Source: Paraphysomonas bandaiensis (Eukaryota > Chrysophyceae). From it: a stretch of DNA of 64,000 bases. The notes beneath the pieces were generated by a model. That model made no database searches. It was given only the letters and a program-made list of their open reading frames with translations, and was not told the DNA's origin. The stretch lies in the NCBI GenBank assembly GCA_965644295.1, contig CBFFRP010000454.1, positions 1 through 64,000 of the forward strand, in the 5' to 3' direction. The position numbers and the translations under genes are program-made. Positions 1 through 11,500 of this stretch are shown here, one piece after another. Within the stretch, counting starts at the first letter, position 1. The number at the start of each line of letters is the position of its first letter.

Positions 1-41
1 ATACATACATACATACATACATACATACATACATACATACA

Positions 42-72
<31 letters not shown>

Positions 73-442
73 CATACATACATACATACATACATACATA
101 CATACATACATACATACATACATACATACATACATACATACATACATACATACATACATACATACATACATACATACATACATACATACATACATACATA
201 CATACATACATACATACATACATACATACATACATACATACATACATACATACATACATACATACATACATACATACATACATACATACATACATACATA
301 CATACATACATACATACATACATACATACATACATACATACATACATACATACATACATACATACATACATACATACATACATACATACATACATACATA
401 CATACATACATACATACATACATACATACATACATACATACA

Positions 443-472
<30 letters not shown>
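1..472. repeat. (CATA)n tetranucleotide microsatellite
   Basis: Near-perfect run of the CATA/TATG tetranucleotide filling the left edge of the window, so its true length is unknown. A single extra T near position 42 breaks the phase. It ends about 80 bp before the start codon of the Golgi membrane protein gene. Open frames through it (MYVC or IHTY repeats) are by-products of the repeat. Confidence 0.98.
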
Positions 473-473
<1 letters not shown>

Positions 474-551
474 GCATCCTCAGGTGTTGTGTATGCATAT
501 ATTTGTGTGTATATTGCTATAGTCATTTGACCTTATCAGTAATAAACAAGT

Positions 552-1287
552 ATGAGTTCAAATGATCCTGAATGGTAAGTCAATGTCTGTGTGTATCCCT
601 ATAGCCTCATACGCCTCTCTCTCTATATATATATATATGTATAACACTCATGTATGAATCATCAGGCTTGAAGAGGGAGAGCCCACTAAAGCTCACCCAT
701 CCGATCAATCCGATGAAGTCTTATCCTCCAACACTAACAAGACAAACCCTAATGATCCCCCTTATAAAGCGTATGTAAAGTCTGCCTTTAGTTTCTTTTT
801 TTTGGGTGGTGCATTCATGATGGCGTGTACGGGTGCACTCGGTATCGGTACTGCTAATGGAGCGGAAGACACTGGTACTGTGTTTGTTGGCCTTTATTTA
901 TTAATGTTTGCCGCTATGCTCTTTATATTTGAATTGGTTTTATTGAAGCCAATTACAAGTATTGAAATGTTTTTCAAGAAAAACTTCGGGTTTTTGTATG
1001 GGCCAATTGGAAAATCAATATTCCTAATCTTGTAAGCTGAGGAATGTATGTTGTATTGTGTGTGTAATATATATTTGTAGTATTGGGATTTTGTCGTTCG
1101 GGTTGGAGTCTCCCAGGCCTCTAGCTATTGGAACGGGGTGTGTTATGGTATTCTTAGCGACTGCTGTGTTGGTGGTAAATGGCAAGGTAAGCGTCCGGTA
1201 TGACAGTAGTGTCTGTCGAGGAACTAATTTTTATTTTATTTTCAGTGGCCGGAGTACTTCGATAAGCATGAGAAGTATCACCCATGA
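552..1287 (+). CDS. COPI-associated (TVP15-like) Golgi membrane protein
   Basis: Four exons (552-574, 666-1031, 1081-1186, 1246-1287) join in frame to give about 178 residues. The introns are 91, 49 and 59 nt with GT-AG ends. After a hydrophilic, Asn/Ser-rich N-terminus come four hydrophobic segments. The stretch around FFKKNFGFLYGPIGKSIFL and the following glycine-bearing helix resemble the COPI-associated protein family (Pfam COPI_assoc, which includes yeast Tvp15). Members of that family are small four-span membrane proteins of the Golgi and late secretory pathway with poorly defined function. The start is the first ATG after the CATA array, and the short 5' exon reads straight into the frame. 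The family call rests on remembered similarity; the exon structure is seen directly. Confidence 0.7.
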
Positions 1288-3057
1288 CCTCACGTGGGTT
1301 CTACTGATGGCCAATGATACCTCATGCACCTGATCTTGTCAAACAACAAGTATTCGGCAATGAGTATTCACGATAGCTTATGGTGCTTTATTAATGCTAC
1401 TAATATGAAATTACGTTATGAATATATCCTTTATTACGGTGTCGCGCTTTGAGTTCAATATGAGAGCCCGCGTCCGTATGTAGTAGCACTAAATTGAACA
1501 ATATACTTCTGAGTACTTGACCTCTACTACCAAGCTACCAAGTGCATCATGTATAACGATAATGAGATAGATATGCCATCAGGCAAACTATCATATTTGG
1601 GGCGTATTTCTCAACCTAGTTGAATTATCTCATTACACTAATTTTGGGGTAACTACGCATTCAAGTGAACGATTCAATTTCGTGCTTTTGATATCTTCGT
1701 TATTATCAATTATCAATTAGCTAACATATATCTTGTACTATTGTACTACTATTAATATAGCATGCTCAGAATACTTTTGGACGATGACATGTAAAGCTCA
1801 AAATACTTTTGTAGTTTCATGCTCTTCAAAATTGACATCAAAATGGCAAGCATGAAACAGTGAGCTTATTACTAATATAACCAAATTTTGATTGAATAAT
1901 TTCTATATTTGTACCTGATTTCCTACAAGAGGATAAATTTTGTTTTAATTTCGCAGTGTCGATTAAAAGTCATTTATTAGCAATAAGTGTTAAGAATTAT
2001 CACCAGCTTAGTAGCTAGATGAAAACTAGTCAAGCTAGATAGATGTCTACCTGTAACTAACTAGTACAAACGGGGATTAAGTTCTAAACATAGCCGTGAA
2101 TGTCTTATTATTAGCAGTAGACGTTTAACTGCAACTCTAATTTAGCACTGCAACTCTAGTATCCTACTCTATTTAACGCTACGGAAGCTGCTTGTGCGTC
2201 GCCGCAAGCTCCTAGTGTAACTATTTTTGCTCTATCACTCAAACCAAACGCCGTGAGCAAGCAGAATGTTGATATGCATGACATCTGTTGACTTCAGGAT
2301 TTTGTGTCCTTAAGGTCAACATCCCGGATGCTTGACTTCAGCTGGGCAGCCCTATACCCCGGTTACCCTTCAGGTGAACCCATTCCCGGATGCCTGTTTA
2401 TTGGTCAAGGCCCAAAAACGTCTACACAAGTGACACTTATTGGCTTATTGGTGTCCCTTGTACCACACAAGCATTCGGCTATGAGTGGGCAGAAGAATAT
2501 CTGCTGTCTATATTATTTGCGGCTCACGTTAGTTTCTCAGAAAGAATCTCCCCGGTACTTATCCCCCAGGACACCACGAAAAGGTGCGAGTCCGACATTA
2601 TTGGAATTATGCAGTATATATATAGTATATATATACATATATTAAAGAAACATATGACACCATAGACTAATCGTAATGCAATTTGTACTTCAGCGTTGAA
2701 GTTATATACACTAGAAACGCATAGAGTTAGAGGTAAAAATCGATCAACTTTTTCCTTCTTATTACGGCAGTAATATAGAGATATAGAGAGCCGCATATCT
2801 TTGATACTTGATACATTCAGCCTACTATTATTCCAATGTCTCTGCTGTACTCATTTGCAATACATGGTACAATGGTTACGTGAAATAATGATAATACTAC
2901 TTCATGATGTGCTCAATATAGTATTAATGTCGAAGTCATAATTAAAAATGATATATTCTGCCAAATTATTATAAAACTCCACTAAAATGTGCACACAAGA
3001 TAGTACACAGAAGTTACGAAACATGTAATCAAAACTTCATTTCTTCCATCGAGCATA
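1288..3057. other. Intergenic DNA, no supported gene
   Basis: AT-rich spacer. Two overlapping frames near 2304-2665 are open for about 90-113 codons but show no family signal and end in a TA-repeat tract (2614-2643). The stretch 2099-2200 has a diverged second copy at 22652-22771. Nothing else is recognisable. Confidence 0.6.
2099..2200 (+). repeat. Dispersed repeat, copy 1
   Basis: Begins AATGTCTTATTATTAGCA and ends AGCTGCTTGTGC. The copy at 22652-22771 has the same start and end words and a diverged middle. It may be a small non-coding element. Confidence 0.55.
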
Positions 3058-5636
3058 CTAGCGCTGAACATCACTCCAATTTTCGTAATAATATAGAATA
3101 ACACCAACCGGTTGACCTGAACAGTATCAGTTAAATACTAAGCACATATTCGTTATAGAAACGTACCAATCATACAAAAGGTAAGCCAGAAAAAGACATT
3201 TCCTATAATTTGGTTATTGAAAGCTGCATTGACCTTCCGTGTAACAGTGACTAGGGGCGCCTGCATGAGCATTCCCAGGAATGCGTGACAAGATATCCTC
3301 CTGAACGGGATCGATATGATGAGCTCATGAAAAGCGGCAGAGAAGAAAAACGCTGCGTAGACTGCTATCTGCTTAGACGCACCCTGTCTTAAAAGGGGAT
3401 AGTAAAGATGTCTGCACATCCAATGGTGTACAGGGAGATTCCATGTACGCCAGTACTCGTCAATAGTGCGCGCATTCCACCAGTCCTTATAAAACTCTCT
3501 GTCACCAAAACGTGTGATCTCAGCGAGCAGGTTGAGCCAGAGGTGGAAGAAAAGATAAAATCCCAGTAGCCAGACATATGTATTGGGAATCATAATATGG
3601 ACCAGTCTCTGAATCACACTGAGGATATCCAGGTCATGCATTGGCTGCATTGCCGCCTCTAGCGCAGGAGTCATGTGTTGGTTGACAACAAATAAAATCA
3701 TTCCAGAAGTAATGACAATACGCATCAGGAGTGTAAGAAGGTATCGCCAACGAATACATGGGGAACGAGGATAGTTCAACTGATAGCACAGTGTAGGAGC
3801 CACGCAAAAATAGAGCAAATTTGGAATCGTCAAGTTTTGAGGATATGTTACCACGGGACCAGTGATATCCTGCATCTCTGCATGAATATTGACTAAAGGC
3901 TTTGCGTTATTGTCTGCTGCCGAGGGATCGCTCTGTATTCTGTCGGCGGCCTTAGCCTCCCGGTGGGCGATACGAACATCCCTACATAATTACATATTAA
4001 TACTGCAAGCACTATCAGTGTACTGCAAATTCCAACAAAGGAATAAAGACATGACATCAACATCTCACAGCACTTTCATAATGACATACCTATTGCAGTG
4101 GGCGTAGGATATCATTTTCATCCACAATATGACAGACTGCATTAGGTACAGCATGCACAGAGCCGGGTGAGACTTGCTGAACCATACCCACAGGCAAGAC
4201 CCGCAGATGTTTCCAAGAGATAAAAGGAACTGAACCACGAAGGCGGTTCTGTCTGAAAAAAATCCTTTCTGTGCCAATTTCTGAATTCACATATATCAGA
4301 ACGAACGTACCAAGAGGAAGAGGAGGAATAAAACTTACCTCTACACCAAATGTCAGAAGTAGAATCAGACCCCACGTGGCAACCACCAACAGGGGTTGGG
4401 GTAAGGCCCACCCCCCTGTCGCAGCTGGGGTATCTCTGGACGTGAAGTACGACATATAGAGGCCGTACTCTACAATGTTATCAAATATGACCCGGAAGTG
4501 AGAGACGAAGAGAATAATTACGCCAAGATTGAAAAACCCTCGATAATTCTGTTGCTTAGCATTAATGGAGAGAGGAGACGGCTGACTTCGAACATGGATG
4601 GATTTAGAGGCGGAGAACGACTTCCCTGTAGGGCGGGACTTCTTGTCCTTGGTTGCGGGCTTATAAACATTGCTGGTAGGCTTGCGGAGGGAGGATAGAG
4701 TGGGGTCATCTCGGTTTTGGAGATTCTACACATTCGTATAATAATATGATGAGTTACAATGAATAATATATTTCGGAACTATTACAGCAGGGCATATATA
4801 TCATTGGCACTTTATACAGAGAATGACGAAAGCAAATGCACCTGCAACACTCTGTTAGAGGACTGCACCCTAGCCAGGACTGGTGGTGGCATACTAGGGC
4901 TTCCAGGACCATCTATATCATATCCTATGTTAGAATCTGACATACTGGTAGATAAATGATTCGACGGCGCTTTTCCAAATCCCCCTGTCTTCTTCGGATG
5001 TGCCCCACAGGCCTTGTCAAGCATGGTTATCCACTGTTGTGCCTCCGCCTCATTATCTGACGATAGCCTCAGTAACGCACCACTTTGAGGTCCTCTAGAT
5101 ATATCAATTGCACTCTTGAGGCACACACTAAATATGTGATGCTTTCCATTCTTCGTGATGCCCTCATCTAATACAATACAGTCACTCAAGTCAATAGTTT
5201 TACGAGGATGACGATCGTTTTCATCCCCAAAATAACTTAACACTGATCCTTGTAATACAAAATAACGTAATCCCCAATTCGATGCAAACGAGATCATTCG
5301 ATCTCTCCATTTAAACAGATGACCCCTTCTGATAATGCCATTCGTGACATCATTCAATTCCTCACTTAAAGAATGAATCGCATTCTCAAGACGAGCATTC
5401 TGTTTTAGAAGAATATTTATATTATCATCTGCACTGTCTGTTTGGTTCGTAGATGTTGATATATGATGAGAGTCAGGTGTGTGTGTATGTGTAGCTGATA
5501 GACGGTCTAATTCACTGTACAGAGCACAGATCTCATCCGAAGCAGTGTCGCCTAGACGGGTCTGAAGGGTGTTGACCACTTGACGAAGGGATGTGATACT
5601 GCTATCTATTGTGGACGCACTTGTTTCGGAACTCAT
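3058..5636 (-). CDS. DGAT1: Diacylglycerol O-acyltransferase 1 with N-terminal PH domain
   Basis: Five exons (5636-4842, 4725-4339, 4280-4090, 3981-3167, 3116-3058) join in frame to about 748 residues. Residues 1-100 include a coiled-coil-like stretch and residues 101-213 form a PH domain ending in the usual tryptophan helix (QQWITMLDKACG). The rest is a multi-span MBOAT acyltransferase with NYRGFFN near the first membrane segment, YFCVAPTLCYQLNYPR, the FYKDWWNA signature, and AFHE containing the expected catalytic histidine. DGAT1 makes triacylglycerol from diacylglycerol and acyl-CoA in the endoplasmic reticulum. PH-DGAT1 fusions are known in several algae and protists, which suggests lipid-dependent targeting. 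The 116-nt first intron joins the PH part to the acyltransferase part in frame. The start codon is 34 bp from a long CATA array. Confidence 0.9.
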
Positions 5637-5669
5637 TGCAGTAAACTATGAAAGAATTAATAGAACAAT

Positions 5670-6435
5670 CATACATACATACATACATACATACATACAT
5701 ACATACATACATACATACATACATACATACATACATACATACATACATACATACATACATACATACATACATACATACATACATACATACATACATACAT
5801 ACATACATACATACATACATACATACATACATACATACATACATACATACATACATACATACATACATACATACATACATACATACATACATACATACAT
5901 ACATACATACATACATACATACATACATACATACATACATACATACATACATACATACATACATACATACATACATACATACATACATACATACATACAT
6001 ACATACATACATACATACATACATACATACATACATACATACATACATACATACATACATACATACATACATACATACATACATACATACATACATACAT
6101 ACATACATACATACATACATACATACATACATACATACATACATACATACATACATACATACATACATACATACATACATACATACATACATACATACAT
6201 ACATACATACATACATACATACATACATACATACATACATACATACATACATACATACATACATACATACATACATACATACATACATACAAACATACAT
6301 ACATACATACATACATACATACATACATACATACATACATACATACATACATACATACATACATACATACATACATACATACATACATACATACATACAT
6401 ACAAACATACATGCATACATACATACATACATATA
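5670..6435. repeat. (CATA)n microsatellite between divergent genes
   Basis: About 766 bp of CATA tetranucleotide with only a few variant units (for example AAAC changes near 6291 and 6403, and a TGCA unit near 6411). It fills most of the spacer between the divergent start codons of PH-DGAT1 (5636, minus) and the Dpy-30 gene (6709, plus). A short degenerate TATG-rich tail continues to about 6545. Confidence 0.98.
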
Positions 6436-6708
6436 CAGTGTATTCTGTGTATTTCTTTAGATATAACGGTTTCATAGGGTATGGTTTTTGTGTAGTGGGT
6501 TGTGTATGTATGTGTGTATATGAATGTATATGTATGTATGTGTCTTCATTCAAGTGGATTATGTGCTTATGGAGAGGTTGTTATATATGCTTATCGTGTA
6601 GTTGATAGAGAGGTGGAGCATATATATATATCTGATATCAACTAAAGAGATTCATACATCATCACAGTAGAGCTAAGTTGCTATTCCTACATTGAGTTAC
6701 ACTATACA

Positions 6709-7244
6709 ATGAATAAGGCGGCGTTAATAACTGTTGGAAAGAAATTCCATGAAGACAGTATGTTTTTATTGAGTGTGTTTGATCTCGAACCATCTGGGGT
6801 CATTATACATGCATATAATCAAACTGACAGTAAAGAATACAGTCTTCCAGTGACAGAGATGGAGGTAATCTATACAGATATGTATGCTGAGGTTTTACTG
6901 TGTTGTTGTTTGTTTAGTTGGGAGAGTCTGGCTTCTCTAGAAATCCTCAGAGTCTTGCTGAAATGCTAGATACTATTTACCTCGTTGATCAAGGGTCTAC
7001 TTGGGCGCTTCAGTCTACGAACCCAAAGATTCGCAACCGACCCCCACGTCCAAGTGGGGAAGAGCTGGAAGCTATGATCAGGAAGAGTACAGCCGGTATG
7101 CCTTCTATTCACGATACTTTGGTTGAAGGCCTTGTTGAGCTTTGTAAGGTTAAACCTTCTGGTAACGATGCCGTACAGTGGCTGGGTGAATGGTTAATAT
7201 CGCATAATCCCAATAAGCCCCGGGTTGAAGTGCCTGATGAATAA
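6709..7244 (+). CDS. Dpy-30-motif protein, probably axonemal
   Basis: Two exons (6709-6864, 6918-7244) separated by a 53-nt GT-AG intron give 160 residues. The C-terminal third (residues about 120-155) contains a Dpy-30-like dimerisation helix pair, including DAVQWLGEWLISHNPN, which matches the family pattern of a Leu/Trp-rich helix ending in HNP. Dpy-30 domains occur in COMPASS histone methyltransferase subunits and in many radial-spoke proteins, where they bind amphipathic helices of AKAP-like partners. The upstream region has no recognised domain and is not that of a classic Dpy-30 subunit (about 100 residues). With other axonemal genes in the window, a flagellar role is a reasonable inference but unproven. 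Confidence 0.6.
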
Positions 7245-8320
7245 GCTATATTTGATGTGTGCCAAGGAGTTTGTAAAGTTATATTGATTCTTCCCAACTA
7301 GTACTATTCACACTTTCAAATGTTGTCATCCGAATAATAATCGTCATAGTTTGTTTTTGATTTGTAATTTACATTCAATGCAATTTCTTTCCAGTCACAA
7401 TATGTGACATTTGGCATTGTACTGCATGAACCACCCAGTCTCTGATCGAGAGAATCGCTCTGTAATGTATACACTCACTGTATCTTTTGAACAATATGTC
7501 AAGTGCTAAAAATAATTATTTTCGCACGATATCTGAAATAGGATACCCGAAACTGACAATTGGGTGGTGACTGATCTTTGAACTTACTCGACAAGACAGC
7601 TTCTAATTGCTAACAATAAAGCAAAACTCAACATAGGAACCATGCATTTTGCAAAACTCAACATTTTGTTTATATACAGTACTAAATCAGTAGTCAATGA
7701 ACAGAACTACCTTTGCAGTTAAAATTGTATTTCATGCAAAATACTTTTATATTTGGAATCTAACATAGAGCATAGAGTAAATATATCCATCATCCATCCA
7801 ATTGGAAAGAAAGGTACTAGAATTTAGAATTAGTAAGTGTTGCGTCATCACTTCGCAAAATTTAGGACTATACGTATTTAATCCTAGGGTGTGTGGGTTA
7901 GGAGCATGATCTGTACTAGCCCGTGCGGTTTATCAGCAGATAAATCAGTTTATTCGAAAGAAGACCACATCAGCCATGAACATCTACTACAAAAAATACG
8001 CATCTAACAACGTATTAGATATATTTATTAAATAAACTTGCATGCAACACTTAGCCGTTGATATCAGGTCATACGTCGATCATTTTAGGGCACACGTGTG
8101 CACATCATTGCAACGCGCCATACACAAAGAATACTGTAACAAAACACAAAGGAATGGCACAATAATAGCACTGCTCGTAGTTTACAAAGTATGTAGTGCA
8201 TATTGCTGTATCTACCAATAATAAAATGAAGTTAGTGTAGCAAGCAAGCTAGCTAGCTAGCAATAATCGGGATATTGTCCTAAGTTTTGGCATGTGGCCA
8301 TTCTCACTAGAGCTTAGTCT
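7245..8320. other. Intergenic DNA, no supported gene
   Basis: About 1.1 kb between the 3' ends of the Dpy-30 gene (plus) and the AP2-like gene (minus). It is AT-rich, has no open frame worth calling, and has a short CTAG-repeat tract near 8246-8263. Confidence 0.6.
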
Positions 8321-9480
8321 CTAGTTACTTCCTGAGAATCCATCATCTGTAGCACTTTCGTCTGTGACGGCAGGAGAAGGAGCAGGATGCGCCACAATAG
8401 CCGCAGACTGAAGCGTGTGTCGAGAACCCCGGCGGCGTTTTTTTTCCTTAGGCTGACTTGGACCTATTGCTGAAACACTTGAAGTAGGAGGATAAACCGC
8501 ACTTGGATTAGTGGGTATGCCAGTGGGGTGTCTCATGTCATTCCACGGCTGCTGCGCCATAGAAGGAATTCCCACTGAGAAAAGGCCTCCTACGGCCTGA
8601 TGTTGAGCTGATGATGCAGAGTCTCCTACTCTTGACCATCCCGGGTAAAGAGGGGGAGGGGCAGATGCCACGCTGTGTTGTTGATGATGCACCTGCGGTT
8701 GCGAATAAAAACTGTTAAACCCACTATCTGGTTGCAGAAAAGGCATGAAGGTATAAGGAACGTAGCGTTGGAGAGTGTCTGCTATCCGCTCGTATTCATG
8801 ACGCTTCAATATATCTCTGTGCTCAAAGTCAGGAAGCTGTTCATGAAGTTTATTTCCATAATCAGCAGTTGAGGCGACCAACCCTCGCTGTAGTAAGCAT
8901 TCTAAGAAGTTAAGAGTTACAACAACGAAGTAATTAAAATATGAATATTCCTACCATAATTCCCTTTGGACACAATCTCTTCTAGGTTTGTAGGAGAGTC
9001 TAAAAATATGAGGGCATATTCGCACAACCAGAGTGCGTCGATCTCATTTTTCACATTTCGACTAAATTTTCGATTTTTTATAACATTAGAACCAGCACTA
9101 ATTTGTACTCTGTAAGAATCGACAGTGGTTTTAGATATATATTTCGCGTGAATCTGTTTTGGAGGTAATCTAGTATTAGCCAGAGGGGTCTGAACGGTCT
9201 GCTCTACACATGAGTCTATTTTATGATTTAACAGCTGTACCATCAGAGGGACAGGGCCGAGTGTAGCATCCACATCAGTTCTATTCTGACACATTGTTAT
9301 AAGACGTGTATTATCTGTATCCTTTACAGCAACAAGAGCGACTCTATTGGACGGAAGTAGTATAGGTTTAACTTGCAATATACCACTATCAGAGTTATTC
9401 TCATGTACTGATACTGATGTGGAACGCTCTTGTTCACCATCATGATCAGTTGAATTCATTCCCTGATACTCTTGTATCAT
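8321..9480 (-). CDS. Possible AP2/ERF-like DNA-binding protein
   Basis: Two exons (9480-8955, 8901-8321) joined across a 53-nt intron give about 368 residues. Residues about 118-165 follow the pattern of a divergent AP2/ERF domain: a short strand-rich stretch with YRVQI, then a basic KNRKFSRN segment, then a helix beginning NEIDALWLCEYA. The C-terminal third is rich in Pro, Ser, Gln and His, typical of a disordered activation region. It also carries a basic cluster, KEKKRRRGSR, that could be a nuclear localisation signal. AP2-like factors are common transcription regulators in plants, alveolates and stramenopiles. The domain match is by eye and weak; it may be another small DNA-binding fold or an unrelated protein. 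Exon structure and coding status are better supported than function. Confidence 0.5.
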
Positions 9481-11500
9481 CAGTCCATTAGATTGATAAC
9501 AATTATTATAATAATATGATTAGAGTCTCATCTCATGGATTGTTAGTACCACACAACTTGCCTTTAATCAATTTGAATGATTCCAATCCCTTCAACCCGA
9601 CGAAAAAGCCTTGAAGTTGAAGACAAACTGAAAATATGACGACTATCCATGCTATCTTATTGAATACTCTAAGGGATGGGAGTAAAACCCTTCAAGTGAA
9701 GAAAAATAAAGGATTTATTGATGAAAAAGATGGGTAATTGGAGAATATAATTGTCATGGAAATTGAAAATAGGGGGTTTTGTATGTTTTTGTTGCAGTAA
9801 TAATTTCACACAAATACAGCACAGAAGGGAGTAATGAAAATTTCTACGTACCAAAAGAAACTCTTCCTAGATTTCCACGTATGTATCCTGACTCGGAATC
9901 CGACGTACATCTGTACATACAACTGTATTTGTGTACCAACCACAACAATACTACTAGTATTTTATACTAGTATGATAATGCCGTACGATGTATTGTATGA
10001 TGGAGGTGTACCACAACATTGTGTACTGGTGTATGTATGACAGTACCGCATGATGGAGCTGTGGATGTACTGCTGTATGTATATATATACACGTACACAG
10101 CTGTTACGGAGTCACTGCAAGCTTCTAACTGCTTCTCAAACTAGCAGGAGAGCACAATGCTACTATCCGCAACTTATACATAGTCATCTATCTGCTGCTG
10201 TATGATACATACATACATATAACTCATCACTGTATATGTATACATACACCACAGAGGGCTTGCAGCATATCTAGTAGCCATATATGGATATGGAGATACA
10301 TATGAATGAAACATATGGAGCCCTTCAGTTGATATGTCTCAATATATGATATAAACAGAGCAGCAGATGCCTATAGCGCTATATGTGACTGCAGTATCCC
10401 TCTATGAAAGGACCTGCCCCGCTATCATATGGAGAGAGCAGATTACTCGGAGCAGAAGGTACTCTACGATTTCAACAGAACTATAGGGTTAGGGTTAGGG
10501 CCAAGCTAAACAATATGAAAAATAGAGCATCGATTACAGGAAATAGGAAACTGAGTATTACATTCATAGACTGGACGACAAAGCGTATTTTAGTGCTATA
10601 CTATATCAAGATAGACTACGTGACTACGTAATGTATGTACGAGTTCTTCACTACGTCGTTGAGTAGTTATTCACTTATTTGTAAAGGCTTTAGTGATCAA
10701 TATTCAGCTGAATACAAGTCGACTCAATTTAATGTAACTAAATTCTATGTGAAATACAGCTACGAGCTACGACTTAATTTAACAGCAAAAATTACTCCAG
10801 TATGTTTCATAGTCAGATATATATAGATGACGACACGATAATGCCACTTTTTACTATGGACACTATGGAGACCACGTCGTCCTGTTCTCAATAATTAAAT
10901 GTCCAAGTTTTAAAATCTTGACAAGGGACGATACTCCTTATCTCAAGGTTGAATTGTAGTTTCGATGTAAATGCTACTTTTAGTAAAATCGAAAGTTTAT
11001 AGACGTCATTTCGTGGTTGGATATTGTCCACAGGATTGATATGAGCCATACTATCCCGGTGGTAATAAGAGTTGTCTTTTGACCTATCGGTCAAAGCACA
11101 TATTTCTGAGAGTAAAAGGCGATGAAATATTTTCAACTTCATGTTACCGAAAATGATATTACTTACAGTTCCTACATCAAAATATCCCATTTTCAAGATA
11201 TATCGAAATGGGTTTGTGATGCGAGATGCTACTACAAAGAGTCCTGATAAGGATTTTAGTGCCTTACAGAAATACAACAACTCACAGCTATATATATTCC
11301 ACGTCAGCAGCATGAACCATGTCTAGTCTACATGGCTGCTAATTTAATAATCACTATAAAGGGTATCTTTACGTATAATAGCTACTGTCGTGAAATATAT
11401 AAATAGCTCGACACACAAGAAACAACGATATGTTGGTAGAAACATCGACGATAATTATATCGTGTGTACACAAAAAAACTACCGAGATTCCATGAAGTTA
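9481..11500. other. Intergenic DNA with interstitial telomere-like repeats
   Basis: A 2-kb spacer without a convincing gene. A minus-strand frame open for 141 codons (10888-11313) has no recognisable domain and I leave it uncalled. The stretch 9900-10340 is rich in short TATA/CATA and TACTGCTGTA-like motifs, as in other 5' regions of the window. Three telomere-type TTAGGG units lie at 10484-10500. Confidence 0.5.
10484..10500 (+). repeat. Interstitial TTAGGG telomere-type repeat
   Basis: Seventeen bases, TAGGGTTAGGGTTAGGG, almost three TTAGGG units in the middle of spacer DNA. Such interstitial copies can arise from telomerase-mediated break repair or chance. The run is short. Confidence 0.7.

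Noticed and set aside
42-467. Long open frames of repeated MYVC or IHTY through the CATA arrays (also at 5602-6553, 37960-38278 and 46024-46302)
   Set aside because: They are produced by the tetranucleotide repeat in several frames and on both strands, with no other coding sign.
2304-2665. Overlapping plus-strand frames of 113 and 91 codons
   Set aside because: Two frames overlap, neither matches a family, and both end in a TA repeat; likely chance or a very old relic.
10888-11313. Minus-strand 141-codon frame
   Set aside because: No recognisable domain, no clear splice-extended partner and AT-rich composition; could be a real orphan gene but unsupported.
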